DNA of 64,000 nt, taken from contig NZ_LMMT01000011.1 in assembly GCF_001422365.1 (NCBI RefSeq), forward strand, positions 1-64,000, written 5' to 3'. A model generated the notes under the pieces. That model was not told the origin of the DNA, did no database searches, and was given only the letters and a program-made list of their open reading frames with translations. The first letter of the stretch is position 1; each line of letters opens with the position of its first letter. Both the position numbers and the translations under genes were made by a program. Of the stretch, positions 55,268-64,000 are shown piece by piece. This stretch comes from Pseudorhodoferax sp. Leaf265 (lineage in GTDB: Bacteria > Pseudomonadota > Gammaproteobacteria > Burkholderiales > Burkholderiaceae_C).

Positions 55268-57694
55268 TCAAGTGCGGAGTCGCGCGCCGACGCGCTCGCC
55301 CAAACTGGCCAGAACGCGCTGCACGCACGACTCGATCTGTTCCTCGGCGAGTGTCGCATCTCCGCCGTTCAACACCAGCCGCACGGCCAAGCTTTTCTCG
55401 TCGGTCGCCAGGCCTGCAGGCACAGCCACCCCGGGCTTGGCCCGGTAGACGTCGAACAGTTCGGCGTGCCGCAGCACGCCGGCGGTGGCCGCCGATTGGA
55501 TCGCGGCCATCAGCGCAGTGTGCGTCACCGACTCCTTGACGACCACGGCAATGTCACGCTCCACATCCTGGAAACGCGGCACGGGCTGCGCGGCAGGCAC
55601 GGCCTGCGCTTGCACCGCATCCAGCTCCAGTTCGAAGAGCACGGGCGCGTGTGGCAGCTCCCAGGACTGACGCCAGCGTGGGTGCAATTCGCCGACTACG
55701 CCGATGACGCGGCCATCGAGCAGCACGCGCGCGGCACGGCCAGGATGCAACGCCGGGTGTTCGGCCGCCTCGAACACCACACGCCGCGGCGCGAGCAAGG
55801 CCTCCACATCACCCTTGACGTCGTAGAAGTCGACCCGTTGGCCTTTGCGCGACCAGTCCATGCTCTCGGCATCGCCAAAGGCCAGACCCGCAACGCGCAT
55901 GGGCTGGTGGATGCCTTGCACGGTGGCATCGGTGGTGGCCACCGCCGCATCGCGCAGGAACACGCGACCGAGCTCGAACACCCGCACGCGGCTGGCGCGG
56001 CGGTCCAGATTGAACTTGAGCACCTGCAGCAGCGAGCCGATCAGCGACGAGCGCATCACGCTCATGGGGCTGGCGATCGGGTTGAGCAAGGTGATCGGAT
56101 GGGCGTTGCCATGCACGTCGCGCTCCCACGTACTCTGCACGAAGCTGAAGTTGATGGTTTCCTGGTAGCCCAGAGCGGCCACGCGGCGGCGCACGGCGAA
56201 ACGGCTGCTGCGCGACTCTGGCAGGACACGGGCCGTGATGGGCGCCAGCGGCGGCGTGGTTGGCAGGCGTTCGTAGCCGATCAGGCGCGCGACCTCCTCG
56301 ATCAAGTCTTCCTCGATCAGCAGGTCGAAGCGGTGCGGCGGCGGCGTCACGGTCAGCACGCCCTCGCCCTCCTCCAACGGGAAAGCCAGGCGGCGCAGCG
56401 CATCGGCACAGTCGGCCTGCGTGAGCGGCATGCCGATCACGCGCGCAGCCCGCGCCACGCGCAACTGCACAGGCTCTTGCACGGGCAGTTGCAGCGTCTG
56501 GTCGTCGATGGGGCCGGCTTCGCCGCCGCAGATCTCCAGCACCAGCTGCGTGATGCGCTCGATGGTCTGCACAGTGCGGCTCGGATCCACGCCGCGCTCG
56601 AAGCGGTGGCCCGCATCGGTGGAGAAGTTGAAGCGGCGCGAACGGCCCTGGATCGCTTCGGGCCACCAGAACGCGGCCTCGATGTAAATGTTGCGCGTGT
56701 CGTCTGACACGGCCGTGGCATCGCCACCCATGATGCCGGCCAGCGACTCGACGGTCTGCGCATCGGCGATCACCCCGACCTTGGCGTCCAGCGTCACGGT
56801 GTTGCCATTGAGCAGCTTGAGCTGCTCACCCTCGCGGCCCCAGCGCACCACGAGGCCGCCGTGGATCTTGTCCAGGTCGAAGATGTGCGAGGGCTGGCCG
56901 GCCTCGAACATCACGTAGTTGGAGATGTCCACGAGCGGCGAGACGCTGCGCTGGCCGCAACGCGCCAGACGCTCGACCATCCAGGCCGGCGTGGTGGCGC
57001 GCGTGTTCACCCCGCGCACGATGCGGCCCGAGAAGCGGCCGCACAGTTCGGGCGCCTCGACCTGCACGGGCAGGCGGTCGTCGATGCGCGGTGCGATGGG
57101 CACGGGCTCGGTCGCGATGAGCGGGCTGCCGGTCAGAGCCGACAGTTCGCGTGCCACGCCATACACCGACAAGCCGTGCGCCAGGTTGGGCGTGAGCTTG
57201 AGCGTGAGCAGCATGTCGTCCAGGCCCAGGTGCGCGCGGATGTCGTGGCCCAGCGGCGCATCGGCCGCGAGTTCGAGCAGGCCGCCGTGGTCCTCGCTGA
57301 GTTGGAGTTCGCGCGCCGAGCACAGCATGCCCTGGCTCTCGACACCGCGCAGCTTGCCGAGCTTGATGCGAAACGGCTGGCCGTCCTCTCCGGGCGGCAG
57401 CTCGGCGCCGACCAACGCGCAAGGCACCTTGATGCCGACACGCGCGTTCGGCGCACCGCACACGATGTTGAGCAGTTGCGGCTGGCCGACGTCCACCTGG
57501 CACACGCGCAGGCGGTCCGCATTCGGATGCTGGACGGCTTCCTTGATCTCGCCGACGACGATCTTGCTGAACGGCGGCGCGACGGGGCGGCGCTCCTCCA
57601 CCTCCAGACCGCCCATGGTCAAGGTTTCAGCCAGCTCAGCGCTGCCGACGGGCGGATTGCAGAAGGCGCGCAGCCAGGACTCTGGGAATTGCAT
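55268..57694 (-). CDS. pheT: Phenylalanyl-tRNA synthetase beta subunit
   Basis: An 808-aa protein with the N-terminal tRNA-binding OB domain (FSKIVVGEIKEAVQHPNADR), B3/B4 editing domain, B5 domain and the C-terminal anticodon-binding FDX-ACB domain (FQDVERDIAVVV). It forms the alpha2-beta2 enzyme with PheS, encoded 32 bp upstream. Full length. Confidence 0.97.
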   Translation of the reverse strand: MQFPESWLRAFCNPPVGSAELAETLTMGGLEVEERRPVAPPFSKIVVGEIKEAVQHPNADRLRVCQVDVGQPQLLNIVCGAPNARVGIKVPCALVGAELPPGEDGQPFRIKLGKLRGVESQGMLCSARELQLSEDHGGLLELAADAPLGHDIRAHLGLDDMLLTLKLTPNLAHGLSVYGVARELSALTGSPLIATEPVPIAPRIDDRLPVQVEAPELCGRFSGRIVRGVNTRATTPAWMVERLARCGQRSVSPLVDISNYVMFEAGQPSHIFDLDKIHGGLVVRWGREGEQLKLLNGNTVTLDAKVGVIADAQTVESLAGIMGGDATAVSDDTRNIYIEAAFWWPEAIQGRSRRFNFSTDAGHRFERGVDPSRTVQTIERITQLVLEICGGEAGPIDDQTLQLPVQEPVQLRVARAARVIGMPLTQADCADALRRLAFPLEEGEGVLTVTPPPHRFDLLIEEDLIEEVARLIGYERLPTTPPLAPITARVLPESRSSRFAVRRRVAALGYQETINFSFVQSTWERDVHGNAHPITLLNPIASPMSVMRSSLIGSLLQVLKFNLDRRASRVRVFELGRVFLRDAAVATTDATVQGIHQPMRVAGLAFGDAESMDWSRKGQRVDFYDVKGDVEALLAPRRVVFEAAEHPALHPGRAARVLLDGRVIGVVGELHPRWRQSWELPHAPVLFELELDAVQAQAVPAAQPVPRFQDVERDIAVVVKESVTHTALMAAIQSAATAGVLRHAELFDVYRAKPGVAVPAGLATDEKSLAVRLVLNGGDATLAEEQIESCVQRVLASLGERVGARLRT

Positions 57695-57726
57695 CGTTGT
57701 TCTCGTCTATTCGGAAAGCAGCGGGA

Positions 57727-58803
57727 TCACTGGAACTGCGACAGGAAGCGCAGGTCGCCGTCGAAGAACAGCCGCAGGTCGTTCACGCCATAGCGCAGCA
57801 TGGTCAGCCGATCCGGGCCCATGCCGAAGGCAAAGCCGATGTAGCGCTCGGGATCCAGCCCCATGTTGCGCACCACGTTCGGGTGCACCTGGCCGGAGCC
57901 CGCAACCTCGAGCCAGCGGCCGGCCAGCGGTCCGCTCTGGAACTGGATGTCGATCTCGGCGCTGGGTTCGGTGAACGGGAAGAAGCTCGGACGGAAGCGC
58001 AGCACCAGGTCGTCGCTCTCGAAGAAGGTGCGGCAGAAATCGGTGAACACGACCTTCAGATCCTTGAAGCTCACGTTCTCGCCCAGCCACAGGCCTTCGC
58101 ACTGGTGGAACATCGGCGAGTGCGTGGCATCGCTGTCCACGCGGTAGGTGCGGCCCGGTGCGATCACGCGGATCTCGGGCGCCTTGGTCTGCCCGCTGGC
58201 ATCGGCAGCTGCGGCCTCGAAGGCGGCCGCGTGCTTGCGGATGTGCTGGTGGGCATAGCGGACCTGCATCGGACTGGTGTGCGGGCGCAGGTTGTAGGGA
58301 ATGCCGTCTTCGCCCTGGATGTCCACGTAGAACGTGTCCTGCATCGAACGTGCCGGATGGTTGGGCGGGTTGTTCAGCGAGGTGAAGCTGTGCCAGTCGC
58401 TCTCAATCTCCGGGCCGTCGGCCACGTCGAACCCCATGCTTGCGAAGATGGCCTCGATGCGCTCCAGGGTGCGCGAGACCGGATGCAGGCCACCGGCGCC
58501 GCGCTGGCGCCCCGGCAGCGTCACGTCCAGCGCTTCAGCCTTGAGCTGCAGCGCCAGTTCGGCATCGGCCAGGCCCTGGCGCGCGGCGTTCAACGCCACT
58601 TCGATCGCCTGTTTGGCCTGGTTGATCGCCGCGCCGCGCGTCTTCTTCTCGTCCACGCTGAGCGTGCCCATGCCCTTCATGAGCTCGGTCAGGCGACCGG
58701 ACTTGCCCAGGTAGCGCGCCTTGGCGTTCTCCAGGTCGGCCGGCGTGGTGGCGGCGGTGAAGTCCTCGCGCGCCTGCGCGACGATGGCATCCAAATCGTT
58801 CAT
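57727..58803 (-). CDS. pheS: Phenylalanyl-tRNA synthetase alpha subunit
   Basis: A 358-aa class II aminoacyl-tRNA synthetase subunit. Start ATG at 58803. An N-terminal coiled coil ([20 protein letters not shown]) is followed by class II motif 1 ([20 protein letters not shown]), motif 2 ([20 protein letters not shown]) and motif 3 ([17 protein letters not shown]). Lies downstream of rplT with an intrinsic terminator in between. Confidence 0.97.
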   Translation of the reverse strand: MNDLDAIVAQAREDFTAATTPADLENAKARYLGKSGRLTELMKGMGTLSVDEKKTRGAAINQAKQAIEVALNAARQGLADAELALQLKAEALDVTLPGRQRGAGGLHPVSRTLERIEAIFASMGFDVADGPEIESDWHSFTSLNNPPNHPARSMQDTFYVDIQGEDGIPYNLRPHTSPMQVRYAHQHIRKHAAAFEAAAADASGQTKAPEIRVIAPGRTYRVDSDATHSPMFHQCEGLWLGENVSFKDLKVVFTDFCRTFFESDDLVLRFRPSFFPFTEPSAEIDIQFQSGPLAGRWLEVAGSGQVHPNVVRNMGLDPERYIGFAFGMGPDRLTMLRYGVNDLRLFFDGDLRFLSQFQ

Positions 58804-58821
58804 GGGAATTCTTGGCAAATG

Positions 58822-58860
58822 AAAAAGGGGCCGAGACTCCTGCAGGAAATCCCGGCCCCT
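58822..58860 (-). terminator. Intrinsic terminator between rplT and pheS
   Basis: Minus-strand GC-rich stem (AGGGGCCG pairing with CGGCCCCT) and TTTTT, ending 19 bp before the pheS ATG. It would reduce or regulate read-through from the ribosomal-protein genes into pheST. A second hairpin (GGTGAAC/GTTCACC) precedes it at about 58880-58910. I did not find a Phe-rich leader peptide as in E. coli pheM. Confidence 0.8.
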
Positions 58861-58920
58861 GAGGTCCTGAGCGGTGGTAGGTGAACGCCGAGCCCGAAGG
58901 CCGGTTCACCCGCGTGGCAC

Positions 58921-59280
58921 TCAGGCCGCCAGCTTGGCCTTGACCTGCTCGACGATGCCGGCAAAAGCGGCCTTGTCGTGCACGGCGATGTCGGCCAGCA
59001 TCTTGCGGTCGATCTCGATGGAAGCCTTTTTCAGGCCGTTGGCGAACTGGCTGTAGGTCAGGCCCAGTTCACGTGCAGCGGCATTGATACGGGCGATCCA
59101 CAACTGACGGAACACGCGCTTCTTGGTACGACGGTCACGGTAGGCGTACTGGCCCGCCTTCATCACCGCCTGCTTGGCGATGCGGAAGACGTTACCGCGG
59201 CGACCGCGGAAACCCTTGGCGAGCTTCAGAACTTTCTTGTGACGTGCGCGGGCGGTAACACCACGTTTGACGCGAGGCAT
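58921..59280 (-). CDS. rplT: Ribosomal protein bL20
   Basis: 119 aa, full length, with the family start [20 protein letters not shown] and the RNA-binding basic helices. AAGGAG precedes the ATG. It binds 23S rRNA early in large-subunit assembly, and in E. coli L20 also represses translation of the infC-downstream genes. Directly follows rpmI. Confidence 0.98.
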   Translation of the reverse strand: MPRVKRGVTARARHKKVLKLAKGFRGRRGNVFRIAKQAVMKAGQYAYRDRRTKKRVFRQLWIARINAAARELGLTYSQFANGLKKASIEIDRKMLADIAVHDKAAFAGIVEQVKAKLAA

Positions 59281-59306
59281 AAATTACTCCTTGTTCGTCC
59301 GTTAGA

Positions 59307-59510
59307 TCAGATGCCGCGGCCGGGCAGCATCTGCGCCATCGAGGCCATATTGGTCTCGTGCACAGTCACCGCACCACGCAGTTGGCGCTTGTTCTTGGTG
59401 GTCTTCTTCGTCAAGATGTGACGCTTGAAGGCTTGACCGCGCTTGACGGTGCCACCGGGACGAACGCGGAAGCGTTTCTTCGCCGCGCTCTTGGTCTTCA
59501 TTTTGGGCAT
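59307..59510 (-). CDS. rpmI: Ribosomal protein bL35
   Basis: 67 aa starting [20 protein letters not shown], the conserved bL35 N-terminus. GGAG lies 7 bases upstream of the ATG at 59510. Between infC and rplT, as usual. Confidence 0.98.
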   Translation of the reverse strand: MPKMKTKSAAKKRFRVRPGGTVKRGQAFKRHILTKKTTKNKRQLRGAVTVHETNMASMAQMLPGRGI

Positions 59511-59669
59511 GTGCATGCTCCTTCTTGGTTGTGCTCGTGAGGCGCCGGAAACCGATTCCGGACTTGTTGGCCCCGAGCCACTTTTGGTGCGAAAGCCTTA
59601 CGGCCCTCGCGTTCACCACCGGCAGGCGACCAACCCGCCGGCGTTGAATTCTTGCGATCCCTGCTTCTT

Positions 59670-60266
59670 TCAGGAGGCTGCGCTTGGCGCAGCTTCGGTA
59701 GCGGGCTTCGCTGCAACCGGCTTCTTGCGGGCCGGTGCAATCATCATGATCATCTGGCGGCCTTCCAACTTGGGAAACTGCTCGACGATGATGAGGTCCT
59801 GCAAGTCGTTGCGGATGCGCTGCAGCAGCGCCATGCCCAACTCCTGGTGCGTGATCTCGCGGCCACGAAAGCGCAGCGTGATCTTGCACTTGTCACCATC
59901 GGCCAGAAAGCGCCGAATGTTGCGCATCTTGATGTTGTAGTCGCCGTCGTCCGTGCCAGGGCGGAACTTGACTTCCTTGATCTCGATGACCGTCTGCTTG
60001 GCTTTCGCGTCGGCCGCCTTCTTCTGCTCTTGGTATTTGAACTTGCCGTAGTCCATCAACCGGCAGACAGGCGGGTTCGCCGCGGCGACGACCTCGACGA
60101 GGTCTACGTCCAGCTCACCCGCCATGCGCAAAGCCTCCGCCAAGCTGACGACGCCCAGGGGCTCGTTCTCGGGGCCGGTGAGACGCACTTCCGGGGCCAT
60201 GATTTCCCGGTTCAGGCGGTGCTTGCGTTCTTCGCGGTGACGACGGTCACGAAATTCAGTAGCGAT
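59670..60266 (-). CDS. infC: Translation initiation factor IF-3, ATC start
   Basis: 198 aa. The conserved N-terminus ([20 protein letters not shown]) lies upstream of the first ATG and is in frame with an ATC codon at 60266, preceded by AAGGA at suitable spacing; the first ATG (60200) would delete it. Rare start codons (AUU, AUC) allow IF-3 to autoregulate its own translation. The N-terminal ([18 protein letters not shown]) and C-terminal ([18 protein letters not shown]) domains are complete. Confidence 0.95.
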   Translation of the reverse strand: MATEFRDRRHREERKHRLNREIMAPEVRLTGPENEPLGVVSLAEALRMAGELDVDLVEVVAAANPPVCRLMDYGKFKYQEQKKAADAKAKQTVIEIKEVKFRPGTDDGDYNIKMRNIRRFLADGDKCKITLRFRGREITHQELGMALLQRIRNDLQDLIIVEQFPKLEGRQMIMMIAPARKKPVAAKPATEAAPSAAS

Positions 60267-60364
60267 GGCTCAATCCTTCAACATCAAACGCTATATTTAA
60301 AATAGCAACAGCCGTCATATGCATGCGGCCAAGACAGAAACAAGGGCCTTGCCTGACCCTAGAT

Positions 60365-62272
60365 TCACGCCTTGGAAGCGATGTCGCCGGCCAGCTTCGC
60401 CTGGAAGTCCTGTAGCGGCATCACACCGAGGTCCAGATTGCCTCGGGCACGCACTGCGACGGCACCTGCTTCCCGTTCTTTGTCACCCACGACAAGGATG
60501 TAAGGAAGCTTTTGCATCGAATGCTCCCGTATTTTACGGGTAATCTTCTCGTTGCGCAGATCCAGCTCTACCCTAAACCCTTGATCCAGCAGCGTTTTGG
60601 CAACAGTCCGCGCGTAATCGGCCTGTCCGTCCGTGATGTTGAGGACGGAAACCTGCTTGGGCGCAAGCCACGCGGGCAGTGCACCGGCGTGCTGTTCGAT
60701 CAGGATGCCGATGAAACGCTCCAGGCTACCGACGATGGCCCGGTGCAGCATGATGGGCCTATGGCGCGCGCCATCCTCGCCCACGAAATCGGCGTCCAGC
60801 CGCTCGGGCATGTTGGGATCGACCTGGATCGTGCCGCATTGCCACTGGCGCCCCAGCGCATCCTTGAGCACATACTCGATCTTAGGGCCGTAAAAGGCGC
60901 CCTCGCCCGGCAGGTACTCGAATTCGCAACCGGAGGCACGCAGGCCGTCGGCCAGTGCCGCCTCGGCCTTGTCCCAACTCTCTTCGCTGCCGATGCGTTT
61001 CTCGGGACGCGTGGACAGCTTGTAGAGAATCTCCGTGAAGCCGAAGTCCTTGTAGACCTTCTGGAGCAGCGTCGTGAAGGCTGTGACCTCGCCCTGGATC
61101 ATGTCTTCCGTGCAGAAGATGTGGCCATCGTCCTGCGTGAAGCCGCGGACGCGCATGATGCCGTGCAGGCCACCCGTGGGCTCGTTGCGATGGCAGTTGC
61201 CGAACTCGCCATATCGCAGCGGCAGGTCGCGGTAGCTCTTGATGCCCTGCTTGAAGATCAGGATGTGGCCGGGGCAGTTCATCGGCTTGAGCGCGTAGTC
61301 GCGCTTTTCGGACTCCGTGACGAACATGTTCTCGCGGTACTTGTCCCAGTGGCCCGTCTTCTCCCACAAACCCTTGTCCAGGATCTGCGGGCCCTTGACT
61401 TCCTGGTAGCCGTTGTCGCGGTACACGCGGCGCATGTACTGCTCGACCTCCTGCCATAGCGTCCAGCCCTTGGGATGCCAGAACACCATGCCCGGCGCGT
61501 GGTCGTCGATGTGGAACAGGTCGAGTTCGCGCCCCAGCTTGCGGTGGTCGCGCTTCTCGGCCTCCTCCAGCATCGTCAGGTACTGCTGCAGCTCATCCTT
61601 CGTCGCCCAGGCCGTGCCGTACACACGCTGCAGCATCTCGTTGCGGTGGTCGCCACGCCAGTAGGCGCCGGCCACCTTCATGAGCTTGAAGAAGCGCAGC
61701 TTGCCCGTGCTGGGCACGTGCGGACCCCGGCACAGGTCCTCGAACTTGCCTTCGCGGTACAGCGACACATCCTCGTTGGACGGGATGCTCGCGATGATCT
61801 CGGCCTTGTAGTGCTCGCCCAGGCTCTCGAAGTAGGCGACGGCTTGGTCGCGCGGCAGCACACGGCGCACCACAGGCTCGTCCTTGGCGGCGAGTTCGCC
61901 CATCTTCTTCTCGATGGCGACCAGGTCCTCGGGCGTGAACGGGCGCTTGTACGAGAAGTCGTAGTAGAAGCCATTCTCGATCACCGGGCCAATCGTGACC
62001 TGCGCCTCGGGAAACAACTCCTTCACGGCATGCGCCAGCAAGTGGGCCGTCGAGTGGCGGATCACTTCCAGGCCGTCAGCGTCCTTGGCCGTCACGATGG
62101 AAAGCGGGCTGTCGGCCGTGATCTGGTGGCTCGTGTCGACGACCTTGCCGTTGATCTTGCCGGCCAGGGCCGCCTTGGCCAGGCCGGAACCGATCGAAGC
62201 CGCAACTTCGGCCACCGTGACCGGGCCGGGGAACTCGCGCTGCGAGCCGTCGGGAAGCGTGATGTGGATCAT
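60365..62272 (-). CDS. thrS: Threonyl-tRNA synthetase
   Basis: A 635-aa class II synthetase with TGS domain ([16 protein letters not shown]), editing domain with the HxxxH motif ([16 protein letters not shown]), catalytic core with zinc ligands (MNCPGHI) and motif 2 ([16 protein letters not shown]), and the anticodon-binding domain ([19 protein letters not shown]). Head gene of the thrS-infC-rpmI-rplT-pheST-ihfA series, preceded by a threonine leader and terminator. Confidence 0.98.
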   Translation of the reverse strand: MIHITLPDGSQREFPGPVTVAEVAASIGSGLAKAALAGKINGKVVDTSHQITADSPLSIVTAKDADGLEVIRHSTAHLLAHAVKELFPEAQVTIGPVIENGFYYDFSYKRPFTPEDLVAIEKKMGELAAKDEPVVRRVLPRDQAVAYFESLGEHYKAEIIASIPSNEDVSLYREGKFEDLCRGPHVPSTGKLRFFKLMKVAGAYWRGDHRNEMLQRVYGTAWATKDELQQYLTMLEEAEKRDHRKLGRELDLFHIDDHAPGMVFWHPKGWTLWQEVEQYMRRVYRDNGYQEVKGPQILDKGLWEKTGHWDKYRENMFVTESEKRDYALKPMNCPGHILIFKQGIKSYRDLPLRYGEFGNCHRNEPTGGLHGIMRVRGFTQDDGHIFCTEDMIQGEVTAFTTLLQKVYKDFGFTEILYKLSTRPEKRIGSEESWDKAEAALADGLRASGCEFEYLPGEGAFYGPKIEYVLKDALGRQWQCGTIQVDPNMPERLDADFVGEDGARHRPIMLHRAIVGSLERFIGILIEQHAGALPAWLAPKQVSVLNITDGQADYARTVAKTLLDQGFRVELDLRNEKITRKIREHSMQKLPYILVVGDKEREAGAVAVRARGNLDLGVMPLQDFQAKLAGDIASKA

Positions 62273-62311
62273 GGGTTCAATGCTCTTCAGGGATGGCGAA
62301 GTTGCGCCAAC

Positions 62312-62340
62312 AAAAAAGCGCGGAACAGGTCCGCGCTTTT
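62312..62340 (-). terminator. Leader terminator (attenuator) before thrS
   Basis: Minus-strand stem AAAAGCGCGGA / TCCGCGCTTTTTT, 40 nt downstream of the leader-peptide stop and 39 nt before the thrS ATG. With the Thr-rich leader this fits ribosome-mediated transcription attenuation. Confidence 0.85.
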
Positions 62341-62379
62341 CTGGTGGGGATGCAGGCAGGCAGGCGCGAACGATCGGCC

Positions 62380-62442
62380 CTAACGTCCAGTGGACGGGCC
62401 AGTAGAGGTTTCCGTCGTAGTTCGCGGTGTCATAACCAGCAT
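62380..62442 (-). CDS. Threonine-rich leader peptide for thrS attenuation
   Basis: A 20-codon ORF ([20 protein letters not shown]) with 7 Thr codons (ACA, ACT, ACG, ACG, ACC, ACT, ACT) and an AGAAAGG Shine-Dalgarno. A stable hairpin (GGCCCGTCC with its complement GGAC...GGGCC) overlaps its last codons, and the terminator at 62312-62340 follows. When charged tRNA-Thr is scarce, ribosome stalling here would be expected to prevent the terminator from forming. The layout is seen in the sequence; the mechanism is inferred from classical amino-acid attenuators. Confidence 0.82.
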   Translation of the reverse strand: MLVMTPRTTTETSTGPSTGR

Positions 62443-62478
62443 GCCTTTCTCGCCCTTGTTCGTGGAAGCAAAGCGCGC

Positions 62479-62484
62479 ATTCTA
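62479..62484 (-). promoter_or_regulatory. Possible -10 element of the thrS leader promoter
   Basis: TAGAAT on the minus strand, about 37 nt upstream of the leader ATG. No good -35 hexamer lies at standard spacing, because the aceA terminator occupies that stretch. Confidence 0.35.
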
Positions 62485-62495
62485 GCGGCCCGAAC

Positions 62496-62528
62496 GAAAA
62501 ACGGCCCCGGCAGCTACCTGCCGGAGCC
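62496..62528 (-). terminator. aceA terminator
   Basis: Minus-strand stem GGCTCCGGCAG/CTGCCGGGGCC with a 3-nt loop and TTTTT, 22 bp after the aceA stop. Confidence 0.8.
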
Positions 62529-62549
62529 CTGTCTCCTCGCTCTACTGGA

Positions 62550-63881
62550 TCAGTGGAATTGTTCTTCTTCGGTCGAACCCGTCAGCGCCTTGACGCTGGA
62601 CGAACCGCCCTGGATCACCGTGGTCACATCGTCGAAGTAGCCAGCGCCGACTTCCTGCTGGTGCGACACGAAGGTGTAGCCCTGTTCGCGCGCTGCGAAT
62701 TCCGGCTCCTGCACCATCTCCACGTAGTGCTTCATGCCTTCGCCGCGGGCATAGGCGTGCGCGAACTTGAAGGTGTTGTACCAGTTGACGTGGATGCCCG
62801 CCAGCGTGATGAACTGGTACTTGTAGCCCAGCGCAGACAGCTCGTCCTGGAACTTGGCGATCGTCTTGTCGTCCAGGTTCTTCCTCCAGTTGAACGACGG
62901 CGAGCAGTTGTACGACAGCAGCTTGCCCGGGCTCTTGGCATGCACGGCCTGCGCGAACTCACGGGCGAAGCCCAGGTCCGGCGTGCCGGTTTCGCACCAC
63001 ACCAGGTCAGCGTAGGGTGCGTAGGCGACGCCGCGGCTGATGGCTTGCTCCAGACCGTTCTTGACGCGGTAGAAGCCCTCCTGCGTGCGCTCGCCGGTCA
63101 AGAACGACTTGTCGTTGGCATCGTGGTCGGAGGTGATCAGATTGGCGGCTTCCGCATCGGTACGCGCCAGCACGATGGTGGAGACACCCATCACGTCGGC
63201 GGCGAAGCGCGCGGCGATCAGCTTCTCGCAGGCTTCGTGCGTGGGCACCAGCACCTTGCCGCCCATGTGACCGCACTTCTTGACGGCGGCCAGCTGGTCT
63301 TCGAAGTGCACGCCCGCAGCACCGGCCGCGATCATGTTCTTCATAAGCTCAAACGCGTTCAGCACGCCGCCGAAGCCGGCTTCCGCATCGGCCACGATGG
63401 GCAGGAAGTAGTCGATGAACTCCTTGTTACCCGGCTCGATGCCACGGCCCCACTGGATTTCGTCGGCACGCTTGAAGGTGTTGTTGATGCGGCGAACCAT
63501 GGTTGGCACCGAGTCGTAGGCGTACAGCGACTGGTCGGGATACATGGTTTCGGAGGTGTTGCCGTCAGCGGCCACCTGCCAGCCCGACAAATACACTGCC
63601 TCCAGACCAGCCTTGGCCTGCTGCATGGCTTGGCCGGCGGAGATCGCGCCAAAGGCGTTCACGTAGCCTTTCTTCGCGCCACCGTTGATCTTCTCCCACA
63701 GCTTCTCGGCACCGCGCTTGGCCAGGGTGTATTCGATCGGCAGCGAGCCGCGCAGCCGCACCACGTCGGCAGCGCTGTAGCCGCGCTTGACACCCTTCCA
63801 GCGCGGGTTGGTAGCCCAGTCCTTCTCGAGGGCGGCGATCTGCTGTTCACGGCTGAGTTGTTCGGTCACGGATTGGGGCAT
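62550..63881 (-). CDS. aceA: Isocitrate lyase
   Basis: A 443-aa enzyme of the glyoxylate shunt that splits isocitrate to glyoxylate and succinate. The catalytic motif KKCGHMGGK (nucleophile Cys) and the substrate-binding segments ([24 protein letters not shown]) are intact. It is monocistronic: it has its own terminator and an upstream palindrome pair. The start at 63881 ([10 protein letters not shown]) is preceded by TGGAGAA. Confidence 0.97.
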   Translation of the reverse strand: MPQSVTEQLSREQQIAALEKDWATNPRWKGVKRGYSAADVVRLRGSLPIEYTLAKRGAEKLWEKINGGAKKGYVNAFGAISAGQAMQQAKAGLEAVYLSGWQVAADGNTSETMYPDQSLYAYDSVPTMVRRINNTFKRADEIQWGRGIEPGNKEFIDYFLPIVADAEAGFGGVLNAFELMKNMIAAGAAGVHFEDQLAAVKKCGHMGGKVLVPTHEACEKLIAARFAADVMGVSTIVLARTDAEAANLITSDHDANDKSFLTGERTQEGFYRVKNGLEQAISRGVAYAPYADLVWCETGTPDLGFAREFAQAVHAKSPGKLLSYNCSPSFNWRKNLDDKTIAKFQDELSALGYKYQFITLAGIHVNWYNTFKFAHAYARGEGMKHYVEMVQEPEFAAREQGYTFVSHQQEVGAGYFDDVTTVIQGGSSSVKALTGSTEEEQFH

Positions 63882-63921
63882 GGAAGTTCTCCAGGACGTT
63901 GATGGGATGGGTGAATTCTAT

Positions 63922-63965
63922 GTCTTATATAAGACTTCATTTTTCTCATATGTCTTATACAAGAC
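63922..63965. promoter_or_regulatory. Paired palindromic operators upstream of aceA
   Basis: GTCTTATATAAGAC (63922-63935, perfect palindrome) and GTCTTATACAAGAC (63952-63965, one-step variant) have centres 30 bp apart, about three helical turns, so a regulator could bind both on one face. Such boxes resemble operators of GntR-family regulators of carbon metabolism; which regulator acts here is not shown by this window. The second box is at the right edge of the window. Confidence 0.7.
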
Positions 63966-64000
63966 AAAAAAATTCTTGTTTTTCGACAACTACTTAGATT

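Overview
The window is high-GC DNA from a betaproteobacterium, most likely Burkholderiales and Comamonadaceae-like. The best evidence is the right-hand core block on the minus strand: aceA, then thrS-infC-rpmI-rplT-pheS-pheT-ihfA, a MerR-type gene and tRNA-Pro(GGG), in the usual betaproteobacterial order. Everything left of the tRNA gene looks accessory.

Layout from left to right. 1-1.4 kb: no recognisable gene. 1.4-17.1 kb, all minus strand: a compact type II secretion-like cluster of the kind sometimes labelled 'secretion system X'. In transcription order it is GspG-like, GspF, GspE, PilM-like, PilN-like, PilO/GspM-like, a proline-rich GspC-like protein, a lipoprotein secretin GspD with TPR repeats, and three further pseudopilins. 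It continues into two RHS proteins with Sec signal peptides (one of only 75 aa, one of about 1994 aa with a GIY-YIG-like nuclease tip) and a DUF5076-like presumptive immunity protein. The layout suggests a dedicated exporter with its own toxin cargo.

17.5-46.2 kb: a mosaic of poorly characterised, partly defence-like genes. They include a tightly coupled three-gene operon of unknown function (18.5-22.7 kb), a membrane protein, a small P-loop NTPase divergent from a trypsin-like protease/Endonuclease I/DUF1353 fusion (24.2-27.9 kb), a truncated NYN gene, a secreted and membrane protein pair, an SRAP (YedK/HMCES-like) protein that has lost its catalytic residues, an XRE regulator, a metallophosphoesterase, a SEC-C protein, LysR and ferredoxin-oxidoreductase remnants, two H-NS-like genes, and a large DUF4365-TPR-PIN-like gene split by a 1-nt frameshift at a T6 run.

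46.2-54.2 kb: an AT-richer, mostly non-coding stretch, then a Tn7-like transposition module: a small basic ORF, a TnsA-TnsB fusion, a TnsC ATPase and a long TniQ/TnsD-type target selector ending about 200 bp from the 3' end of tRNA-Pro. No cas genes or CRISPR arrays are visible. The simplest reading is a TnsD-type Tn7-like element using the tRNA-Pro region as its attachment site, with part or all of the accessory genes to the left as cargo. The left end was not identified.

Regulatory points in the core block: a threonine-rich leader peptide (7 Thr in 20 codons) followed by a terminator just ahead of thrS, which looks like transcription attenuation; an ATC start for infC; an intrinsic terminator between rplT and pheS; and two GTCTTATAYAAGAC palindromes spaced 30 bp apart upstream of aceA.
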